Assembly (NCBI GenBank): GCA_044221555.1
Contig: JBGAOY010000001.1
Span: 930,001-994,000, forward strand
Direction: 5' to 3'
Origin: JAEUJM01 sp044221555
GTDB lineage: Bacteria; Actinomycetota; Acidimicrobiia; Acidimicrobiales; DATDAH01
Length of the DNA: 64,000 bases
How positions within the stretch are numbered: the stretch's first letter is position 1; each line of letters opens with the position of its first letter. The notes beneath the pieces were generated by a model. The model ran no database searches and was not told the DNA's origin. It worked only from the letters and a program-made list of their open reading frames with translations. Both the position numbers and the translations under genes were made by a program. Of the stretch, positions 52,457-59,383 are shown piece after piece.

Positions 52457-53682
52457 GGGGACGGGCTCTGAGGGGACGGGCTCTGAGGGGACGGGCTCTG
52501 ACGGGACCGGCGCGGCGCGGAGGCGATCTGAGGATCCGCAGGATCGTGTTCGTCACCCTCGACGGGGCGGTGGGGGGCGGCCAGGTGTTCCTGCTGTACC
52601 TGCTGCGCTGGCTGCGCCACCAGACCGACATCTCCACCGAGCTGCTGGCGTGGCACGGCGGGCCGCTGCTCGACCGCTACGCCGAGCTCACCCCGGTGCG
52701 GGTGCTCGACGACCTCAACGAATGGCGTCCCGCCCGCGTGTTCGAGGTGCTGGGCTTCCAGCGCCTCACCGGGCTCCTGAAGAGCAGCCGCCTGCGGTGG
52801 TGGCTGGTGCAGCGCCGCCGCGGCGACCTGCTCTACGTCAACGGGCTCGAGGCGGCCAGGATCCTCGGCTTCACCACCCTGGCCGGGCCCCGCGCGGTCG
52901 TCCACGTCCACGACATCGCGGAGCTGCACAGCGACCGGCTCACCCTGGCCGATCGCCAGCTCATCACCGAGCGTGCCGCCCTCTTCGTGGCCGCCTCGGA
53001 CGAGATCGCCGAGGCCCTCCACCGCGAGCTGGGCGTCGACCGCGACCGCATCGTCCGCCACGACTACGTGATCGCCGGCGGCACCGAAGGGCCCCTCGTG
53101 TCGCTCCACCCCCCGAGCCGGGCCGACCTGGGGATCGGTACGGACGAGCTCGTCGTGGGGTGCACCGGCCCGGCCGACTGGTGGAAGGAGCCCGAGCAGT
53201 TCGTGCTGCTGGCCTGGGCGGTGCGCCGCCGGCTGCCCGATCGCCCGCTGCGCTTCCTGTGGGTCGCCGACGACCCCGACGAGCGGCTGCTCTGGCCGCT
53301 CCGCCACGACCTGCGCAACGCCGGGATCGAGGAGTGCACCACCGTGGTGAGCGGGCCCAAGCCCTTCGACTTCCTGGCGTCCATGGACGTGCTGATCATC
53401 TCCGGACGCCACGAGCCGCCGGAGCTGCTGGTCTTCGAGGCTGTCGGCGCCGGCACGGCCGTGGTGTGCACCGACAACCTGTTGCGGGACACCCCGGCCC
53501 GGACCACCGCCGAGGTCGTGCCCTACCTCGACATCGACGCCCTCGCCGATGCGGTCGTCGCCCTGGCCACCGACGAGCCCCGGCGTCGAGCGCTCGTCGA
53601 CGCGGGGTGCGAGACCGCCCGCCGGCACCACGACGTCACCGTGGGCGCCCGCCGGCTCCTGGCGGCGGTGAGCGCCACGTGA
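52447..53682 (+). CDS. GT4 glycosyltransferase of the local paralog family with repeated N-terminus
   Basis: The 411-residue protein begins MALRGRALRGRALRGRALTG, encoded by the 15-bp repeat, then RIVFVTLDGAVGGGQVFLLYL, VVHVHDIAELHSDRLTLA, PADWWKEPEQFVLLAWAV, FLWVADDPDERLL and ISGRHEPPELLVFEAVGAG. It is the most divergent member: HVHEL is HVHDI and the donor loop is changed. The repeated Arg tail could shift with copy number. ATG 52447 overlaps the upstream gene by ten bases. Confidence 0.8.
   Translation: MALRGRALRGRALRGRALTGPARRGGDLRIRRIVFVTLDGAVGGGQVFLLYLLRWLRHQTDISTELLAWHGGPLLDRYAELTPVRVLDDLNEWRPARVFEVLGFQRLTGLLKSSRLRWWLVQRRRGDLLYVNGLEAARILGFTTLAGPRAVVHVHDIAELHSDRLTLADRQLITERAALFVAASDEIAEALHRELGVDRDRIVRHDYVIAGGTEGPLVSLHPPSRADLGIGTDELVVGCTGPADWWKEPEQFVLLAWAVRRRLPDRPLRFLWVADDPDERLLWPLRHDLRNAGIEECTTVVSGPKPFDFLASMDVLIISGRHEPPELLVFEAVGAGTAVVCTDNLLRDTPARTTAEVVPYLDIDALADAVVALATDEPRRRALVDAGCETARRHHDVTVGARRLLAAVSAT
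52451..52495 (+). repeat. Three perfect 15-bp tandem repeats (plus a degenerate fourth) at a gene junction
   Basis: The unit CTCTGAGGGGACGGG repeats at 52451, 52466 and 52481, with a decayed copy from 52496. Each copy holds the TGA that ends the upstream gene in its frame and a GAGGGG run, while it codes RGRAL in the downstream frame. Confidence 0.9.
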
Positions 53683-54818
53683 CCCGGGTGCGGCTGCGCC
53701 GCCGTCGTTCCGCCCCGTCGGGTCCGGCGGGCGCGCCGCTGTTCTGCCGGCTGCCCTTCACCGAGGTGTGCATCGACGAGGCCGGCGACGTGTGGCCCAA
53801 CTGCTGCCCGGACTGGGTCGAGTTCCCGCTCGGCAACCTGCTCGAGCAGTCGTGGGACCAGGTCTGGAACGGCAGCCGGGCCCAGGAGATGCGCCGGTCC
53901 ATGCACGACGGGTCGCTCCGCCACTGTGACGGCGGCTGGTGCCCGCACATGCAGGCGGCGCGTGGTGGCCCGGGCGACCACATCGTCTCGCCGCACGACG
54001 ACCGGGCGCGGCTCGGCCTCCCCGACGAGGCGCTCGCGGGGGCCGTCGAGATGGTGGCCGGGCCGTCGAACGTGGGCATGCACTACGAGCCCAGCTGCAA
54101 CCTCGCCTGTCCGACCTGTCGGAGCGACATCGAGATGGTGAGCGGCGAGGCCGCCGAGCGCATGCGGCGCCTGCACCACGCGGTCGAGACCCAGGTGCTC
54201 CCCCACCCTCGCGTCATCAGCATGACCGGCACCGGCGACCCCTTCGCCAGCAAGTTCCTCCGCGAGTTCCTCATCGGGTTCGACCGCGACCGGTTCCCGG
54301 GCATCGAGACCATCCATCTCCACACCAACGCCATCCTCTGGACCCCCGCGCTGTGGGCCCGCATGACCGGTCTGCACGACATCGACGTCACCACCGACAT
54401 CTCCATCGACGCCGCCCGGCCCGCCACCTACGAGCTCGTCCGCCGACCGGCCCGGTGGGAGCGCCTGGTCGAGAACCTGGACTTCATCGGCACCGTGCCC
54501 AACGTCGGCAGCATCGGCGTCTCCATGACGGTCTCTCAGGCGAACATGGCCGAGATCGTCGAGTTCCACGACCTGGGAACCCGCCTGGCCGCCGCCAGCG
54601 ACAAGTTCACCTTCGTCGAGTACAAGCGCGTGCGGCGCCGCATGCACCACGACGACGAGGCCTGGCGGGCGATGGGGCTCGAGCACCTCGACGCCGCCGA
54701 TCGCGACCTGCTCGGCGCCCAGCTCGCCGAGCTGGAGCAGCGCCGGCGCGCCGGCGCCGAGCCCGAGATCCGTTCGAACCTCGCCGAGTTCGCCGACGTC
54801 GCCGACCTCGCCGTCTGA
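53679..54818 (+). CDS. Radical SAM protein, twitch-like, with altered GGEP motif
   Basis: The 379-residue protein has N-terminal cysteines (LFCRLPFTEVCIDEAGDV, NCCPDW, CDGGWCPHM) and the SAM cluster PSCNLACPTCRSDIEM. In place of the usual GGEP motif it has MTGTGDPFASKFL, and it lacks the PAS-like end. That points to a different sub-type from its neighbours. The GTG start overlaps the upstream glycosyltransferase (GTGA), so it is co-translated with the sugar-transfer block. Reaction unknown. Confidence 0.8.
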   Translation: MTRVRLRRRRSAPSGPAGAPLFCRLPFTEVCIDEAGDVWPNCCPDWVEFPLGNLLEQSWDQVWNGSRAQEMRRSMHDGSLRHCDGGWCPHMQAARGGPGDHIVSPHDDRARLGLPDEALAGAVEMVAGPSNVGMHYEPSCNLACPTCRSDIEMVSGEAAERMRRLHHAVETQVLPHPRVISMTGTGDPFASKFLREFLIGFDRDRFPGIETIHLHTNAILWTPALWARMTGLHDIDVTTDISIDAARPATYELVRRPARWERLVENLDFIGTVPNVGSIGVSMTVSQANMAEIVEFHDLGTRLAAASDKFTFVEYKRVRRRMHHDDEAWRAMGLEHLDAADRDLLGAQLAELEQRRRAGAEPEIRSNLAEFADVADLAV

Positions 54819-54826
54819 CCACGCGC

Positions 54827-54849
54827 CCGGGCGGGCGGCTGCCGCCCGG
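54827..54849 (+). terminator. GC-rich hairpin after the radical SAM gene
   Basis: Perfect 8-base arms CCGGGCGG (54827-54834) and CCGCCCGG (54842-54849) with a 7-base loop lie 8 bases after the stop and 15 bases before the next -10 box. No T-run follows. Confidence 0.45.
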
Positions 54850-54864
54850 ACACGGGCGCGCTCG

Positions 54865-54870
54865 TAGACT
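54865..54870 (+). promoter_or_regulatory. -10 box TAGACT for the 54988 radical SAM gene
   Basis: TAGACT is followed after 6 bases by an in-frame ATC (54877) instead of ATG or GTG. Its TAG is itself the upstream in-frame stop, so the protein cannot begin earlier. Confidence 0.4.
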
Positions 54871-54987
54871 CGTGGCATCGCCTCCCGCACCCTCGCCCGC
54901 CTGTTCTCGCGCCGCACGCGAACGACGACGACGAACGACGCGCTCGAGGCCTGGCAGCGCTCGCGACACACGCCGTTCCGTGACAGC

Positions 54988-56076
54988 GTGTGCAACGCGC
55001 CGCTCACCAACATGTACTTCTGCGTGGACGGCCAGGTCGCGCCGTGTTGGCTCTACTTCCCGCACAAGCCGCCGCGGTGGAGCCCCGAACGCTCGATCAC
55101 CGACATCTGGCGCGGCCCCGAGTTCACCAAGCTCCGCGAGGCCCACGCCCAGGGCCGCTTCCTGCCCAGCTGCCAGGTCTGCGAGCACAACATCGACACC
55201 GGCAACCTGCCGTTGGCCGCCGCCTACGACAACGAGCACCCCATCGGCGACTGGCCCACGATGCTCGAGCTCGAGCTGTCGAACCTGTGCAACCTCGAGT
55301 GCGTGATGTGCTCGGGTCAGCTCTCCTCGAAGATCCGGCGCAACCGCGACCACCTCCCGCCCCTCGTGAGCCCCTACGACGACTCCTTCGTCGACCAGGT
55401 GGCCGAGCTGCTCCCCCACCTCCACGAGCTGCGCTTCAACGGCGGCGAGCCCCTGATGCAGCCGATCGTGCACAAGATCGCCGACCGGGCGGCCGAGGTC
55501 CGGCCCGACCTCAAGATCACCATCGCCACCAACGGCACCATCATCAACGACAAGGCCCGGCGGATGATGGAGCGCTGCAACGTGCACGTGAACATCTCCA
55601 TCGACTCGCTCATCCCGGAGCGGTACGCGGAGATCCGCGTGCACGGGGTGCTCGAGGAGGTGCTGGCCAACTTCGAGGAGTACCGGGGGTACTGCCACGC
55701 CGACGGCCGGAACCTGGCCGTGATGGTGAACCCCATGCGGGTGAACTGGGACGAGATGGCCGATTTCGTCTGGTTCGCGGCCGAGCGGCAGGTGTTCCTC
55801 TGGTTCAACACCATCCGGTACCCCGAGCACCTGGCGCTGCACAACCTCTCGGCCGGCGAGCTGTCCCACATCCACGACACCCTGGCCGCGAAGGACCTAC
55901 CGGTTCCGGCCGAAGGGCCCGACGGCGACGCCTGCCGGGGCGCCCTCGAGGTCTACGAGCGGTTCGTGCACACGCAGCTGGCCACGTGGCGCGACGAGGC
56001 CGCCGATCGATCGGGCCCCGCCGCACCGGGGCCGGTGCCGGTGTCGATCAGCCCCAAGGCACCGACCTCGGGCTGA
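54988..56076 (+). CDS. Radical SAM protein with SPASM-like N-terminus (start uncertain)
   Basis: From the only standard start, GTG 54988, the protein has 362 residues and begins at its first auxiliary cysteine (VCNAPLTNMYFCVDGQVAPC). That is probably too short: the frame is open back to 54868 with normal codon use, encoding IASRTLARLFSRR and then ALEAWQRSRHTPFRDS, and a -10 box suggests initiation at ATC 54877, giving 399 residues. Other motifs are LPSCQVCEHN, the SAM cluster SNLCNLECVMCSGQLSSKI and RFNGGEPLMQPI. It has no PAS-like end. An indel near 54875 could also explain the missing start. Confidence 0.82.
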   Translation: MCNAPLTNMYFCVDGQVAPCWLYFPHKPPRWSPERSITDIWRGPEFTKLREAHAQGRFLPSCQVCEHNIDTGNLPLAAAYDNEHPIGDWPTMLELELSNLCNLECVMCSGQLSSKIRRNRDHLPPLVSPYDDSFVDQVAELLPHLHELRFNGGEPLMQPIVHKIADRAAEVRPDLKITIATNGTIINDKARRMMERCNVHVNISIDSLIPERYAEIRVHGVLEEVLANFEEYRGYCHADGRNLAVMVNPMRVNWDEMADFVWFAAERQVFLWFNTIRYPEHLALHNLSAGELSHIHDTLAAKDLPVPAEGPDGDACRGALEVYERFVHTQLATWRDEAADRSGPAAPGPVPVSISPKAPTSG

Positions 56077-56079
56077 GCG

Positions 56080-57645
56080 TCAGGCCGGACCGTCCGCCTC
56101 CTCGGCGGCCAGCGGCAGCCGGGCGGTGGTGGTGGCCGTGAGCACCCCCCAGAAGGGCACCACGGCCGTGCGGAACCGCACGTCGCCGCCCTCGGGGTGG
56201 TGGGTGTAGGTCACCCAGGAGAACCCCTCACCGGCGGGCCCGACCTGGAGGTCCGACCGCCGGCCCAGGCGAGGGGCGACGTAGGTGGCGACGTCGTCGA
56301 GCGATCGGCCCACGAGGCCGTGCAGGTCGAGCGGCTCGGCCCATCCGGGCACCTCCACCTCCTCGATCGTGCCGGTGGGGGCGCGGAGCACGACCGGCGC
56401 CTGACCGGCCCAGGTCCGCAGCTCCTCCCGGAGGCGGTCCACCTCGGCGTCGTCGAGCGGCTGGGGCGCCAGGTCGACCACCGCGGTGGCCGCCGCGCCC
56501 TCACCGTCACCCGCGTCGTCGACCCCGCCGACCCCGTCGCACGCGTCGCCTCGGTCGTCGTCGGGCGGAGGCTTCGCGTAGGGGCGCAGGGCGACCGGGG
56601 ACCCGGGCCCCGACGACGACGCGTAGGCGTTGAGGTGGGCGAGGATCGTGTCCCACGAGTCGCGGTTGCGGGTGAGGCGCTCGCCCGCCCCCGACGCGGC
56701 CAGGGTGTCGGCGATGGCTTGGAGCTCCGCCGGCGGCAGGGTGAAGAGGCTGAGCTGCGGCGGGTAGTGCACCGGGATCACGTGCACGCCCACGTCGATC
56801 GCGTCGGCGTCGAGCAGGAAGTCGCCGAGCTCGTGCCAGTTGTGGCGCAGCAGGCAGTGGTTGAGGCAGAAGGCGCTGCCGTAGGCGCGGGTGGCGGCGA
56901 GGAACCGGTCGCGGTTGGCGACCACCTCGTCGTGGCGCGAGCCGAGCCGGATGGCGTCGTTGACCGCCGCGGTGGTGCCGTCGATCGACACCGCCACGAT
57001 CATGCGCAACGAGTGGAGGTAGTGCTCGACGCGGTCGTCCCACACGGTGCCGTTGGTGGTGACGTGCACCTCGGGGTGCAGGTCCATCTCGATGAGCAGG
57101 TCCCACACCCGCCGGCACTCCTGGGACAGGAACGGCTCGCCCCCGATGAAGACCGCCACCTCGATGTGGGGCAGCACCTCGCGCAACTCGTCGAAGAAGG
57201 CGTCGTCGTACGGGGACCGGAGGGCCGGACGGTGCTCGCGCTGGGCACGGATGGCCGACGACAGCTCCCCGTTGCACATCACGCACTGCAGGTTGCAGGT
57301 GTTCGAGAGCGCGAACTCGACGCGCTTCGGCCACTCGAGGGTCACGTCGGGCTGCGGGTACCGGTCGAACTGCTCGGCATGGGTGTGCAGCCGCTCGCCG
57401 AGGCGGTAGTCCACCTCGCAGTCCTGGCAGCCCAGGCGGTAGTCGGCGGCGTCGAGGGCGGTGCGGAGGCGGGCCAGCGGCTCACCCCGCCAGATGTCCC
57501 CGATCGACGCCTCGCCGATCCGCCCCAGCGGGTACTTGTCGTTCACGCAGCAGGCGTGCACCTCGCCGGTCGGTGAGAAGCGCAGGGCCACGTGGGGCGC
57601 GCGGCAGGTGGCCGACGGCGCCGCCGGTCCGGCATCGGTGCTCAC
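56080..57645 (-). CDS. Radical SAM protein with SPASM-like N-terminus and PAS-like C-terminus
   Basis: The 521-residue protein has CRAPHVALRFSPTGEVHACCVN, LGCQDCEVDY, the SAM cluster SNTCNLQCVMCNGELSSAI and VFIGGEPFLSQECR. After the core comes an acidic Asp/Gly linker (DDDRGDACDGVGG), then a PAS-like region with GTIEEVEVPGWAEPLDLHGL and VGRSLDDVATYV. It is a single-gene unit, convergent with the plus-strand radical SAM gene before it and divergent from the next. Confidence 0.83.
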   Translation of the reverse strand: MSTDAGPAAPSATCRAPHVALRFSPTGEVHACCVNDKYPLGRIGEASIGDIWRGEPLARLRTALDAADYRLGCQDCEVDYRLGERLHTHAEQFDRYPQPDVTLEWPKRVEFALSNTCNLQCVMCNGELSSAIRAQREHRPALRSPYDDAFFDELREVLPHIEVAVFIGGEPFLSQECRRVWDLLIEMDLHPEVHVTTNGTVWDDRVEHYLHSLRMIVAVSIDGTTAAVNDAIRLGSRHDEVVANRDRFLAATRAYGSAFCLNHCLLRHNWHELGDFLLDADAIDVGVHVIPVHYPPQLSLFTLPPAELQAIADTLAASGAGERLTRNRDSWDTILAHLNAYASSSGPGSPVALRPYAKPPPDDDRGDACDGVGGVDDAGDGEGAAATAVVDLAPQPLDDAEVDRLREELRTWAGQAPVVLRAPTGTIEEVEVPGWAEPLDLHGLVGRSLDDVATYVAPRLGRRSDLQVGPAGEGFSWVTYTHHPEGGDVRFRTAVVPFWGVLTATTTARLPLAAEEADGPA

Positions 57646-57652
57646 CGCGGTC

Positions 57653-57658
57653 AGGGTA
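57653..57658 (-). promoter_or_regulatory. -10 box TACCCT for the 57645 radical SAM gene
   Basis: TACCCT on the minus strand ends 7 bases before GTG 57645. It is the third TACCCT box of the radical SAM region. Confidence 0.45.
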
Positions 57659-57696
57659 GGCCCTCCGCGCCGCCACGAACCGCCCGCACCCCTCCG

Positions 57697-57702
57697 TACA
57701 CT
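57697..57702 (+). promoter_or_regulatory. -10 box TACACT and GAGGAGG ribosome binding site for the 57739 gene
   Basis: TACACT would start a leader of about 30 bases. GAGGAGG at 57726-57732 lies 6 bases before TTG 57739 and decides that start over the in-frame GTG 57712, which is 9 bases from the -10 box. Confidence 0.42.
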
Positions 57703-57738
57703 GCCGACCGGGTGCCCACCGGAGCGAGGAGGTCGACG

Positions 57739-59364
57739 TTGCTGCCCGCACAGCGCGAAGCGTTCGACCAGGGGCGCGACTTCTCCCGCAAGGCGGTGCG
57801 GTCCATCTGCTACGCCCCCTTCACCTCGATGTACCTCGATCCCCACGGCGACGTGCTGGCGTGCTGCCAGAACACCGAGCACCTCCTCGGCAACGTGGCC
57901 GAGTCGTCGCTGAGCCAGATCTGGCACGGCGAGCCGGCCGAGGAGTTGCGGGCCGCGCTCACGGCCTACGACCTGAGCCGTGGTTGTCGCTTCTGCGCCT
58001 GGCAGGTGGACGACGGCAACCCCCGGGCGGCCTACACCCAGAGCTTCGAGGGCATCGAGGTCGACGCCGAGCGGCCCGAGTGGCCGCGACGCCTCGAATT
58101 CGCGATCAGCAACACGTGCAACCTCGAGTGCGTGATGTGCAACGGCGAGTGGTCCTCGATGATCCGGTCGCGCCGTGAGGGCCGGGCGCCGCTGCCCACG
58201 GTGTACGGCGACCGCTTCTTCGACGAGCTGCGGCCCTTCCTGCACCACCTCCACGAGGCCCGGTTCCTCGGCGGCGAGCCCTTCCTGGCGGCCGAGACGC
58301 TGCGGATCATGGACCTCATGGTCGAGGAAGGCGTCGAGGTGCCGTGCCATCTCACGACCAACGGGACGCAGTGGAACGAGCGGGTCGAGCGCATCCTCGA
58401 CCGCCTCCCCGTGTCGCTGGCCGTGTCGCTGGACGGGGTCACCGCGGAGACCGTGGAGGCCATCCGCGTCGGGGCGTCCCACGCCCGGTTGATGGAGAAC
58501 CTGGCCCGGTACCGGGCCTACACGACCGAGCGAGGCACGTCGCTCGATCTCACGTTCTGCTTCATGCGCCAGAACTGGCACGAGTTCGGCGACTACCTGC
58601 GCTTCGGCGACGAGTGGGGTTGCCGCGTGTACGTGAACACGGTGATCCACCCGAAGTTCGGGCTCTACCACCTGCCGCTCGCCGAGTTCGACGCCGTCGT
58701 CGAGCGCCTCGAGGCCCAGGACCGGGTGCTCCGCGACCAGCTCACGTTGAACCGCGACCTCTGGATCAGCGAGCTCGACCGGCTGCGGGCCTGGAGCGAG
58801 CGCGCCCACCTGGAGCAGGACACGGCGGTCGACGCGCCGTACCGCTCGATCACCCCGCGCGAGGTGTACTTCCGCGAGCAGGAGGCGGCCACGCTCCCCG
58901 CCGCGCTGCGCGCCGACGCCTCCGCCGCCGCCCACTCCGACAGCTCGGGGTGGACGGAGGCCGCCGTGGTCGAACGGGCACAGGCCGGCATGGTCGACCA
59001 CCGGATCTCCGTGCTGCGCACCGACGGCGGCGAGGTGGTGCGATCGGTCGAGGGCGGCACCGACGAGTCGGGCGTGGCCACGTTCATGGGTGTACCGGCC
59101 ACCGAGTGCCTGGGCCGACCGTTCGCCGAGGTGGCCGACGCGCTGACCGAGGTGCACGGCGACCACGTTCGGCCCGTTCGCGACGAGGTCGTCGACGGCG
59201 CCGCGGTCCGCCACGTCATCTTCCGCCGGGGCGACGACGCCGCCGCCACGTACCTCCAGGTGTGGTCGTTCCCCGTGCACGACGGCGACGCCTACGCCGG
59301 CTCGGTCACCGCGGCCGCCTGGTCCGAGCACCCACCGCCGTGGGCCGGCGCGGCAACCGAGTAG
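57739..59364 (+). CDS. Radical SAM protein with SPASM-like N-terminus and PAS-like C-terminus
   Basis: The 541-residue protein has CYAPFTSMYLDPHGDVLACCQN, SRGCRFCAWQ, the SAM cluster SNTCNLECVMCNGEWSSMI and RFLGGEPFLAAETL. The C-terminal part (VVERAQAGMVDHRISVLRTD then GVPATECLGRPFAEVADAL) again reads as PAS-like. TTG 57739 is chosen for its strong ribosome binding site; GTG 57712 would add nine residues. It is a single-gene unit and the closest relative by eye is the 46184-47725 protein. Confidence 0.83.
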   Translation: MLPAQREAFDQGRDFSRKAVRSICYAPFTSMYLDPHGDVLACCQNTEHLLGNVAESSLSQIWHGEPAEELRAALTAYDLSRGCRFCAWQVDDGNPRAAYTQSFEGIEVDAERPEWPRRLEFAISNTCNLECVMCNGEWSSMIRSRREGRAPLPTVYGDRFFDELRPFLHHLHEARFLGGEPFLAAETLRIMDLMVEEGVEVPCHLTTNGTQWNERVERILDRLPVSLAVSLDGVTAETVEAIRVGASHARLMENLARYRAYTTERGTSLDLTFCFMRQNWHEFGDYLRFGDEWGCRVYVNTVIHPKFGLYHLPLAEFDAVVERLEAQDRVLRDQLTLNRDLWISELDRLRAWSERAHLEQDTAVDAPYRSITPREVYFREQEAATLPAALRADASAAAHSDSSGWTEAAVVERAQAGMVDHRISVLRTDGGEVVRSVEGGTDESGVATFMGVPATECLGRPFAEVADALTEVHGDHVRPVRDEVVDGAAVRHVIFRRGDDAAATYLQVWSFPVHDGDAYAGSVTAAAWSEHPPPWAGAATE

Positions 59365-59383
59365 CGGAGGTCGGCCGGTCCGA

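Noticed and set aside
43157..57711. RiPP precursor peptide genes near the radical SAM genes
   Set aside because: Gaps 43157-43183, 47726-47791, 54819-54987 and 57646-57738 have no short ORF with a start, a ribosome binding site and a plausible core; most of the space is promoter or hairpin.
56080..59331. 1083-residue minus-strand frame ending at 56080
   Set aside because: Only the part below 57645 reads as a radical SAM protein; the rest is antisense to the gene at 57739 and lies upstream of the -10 box.
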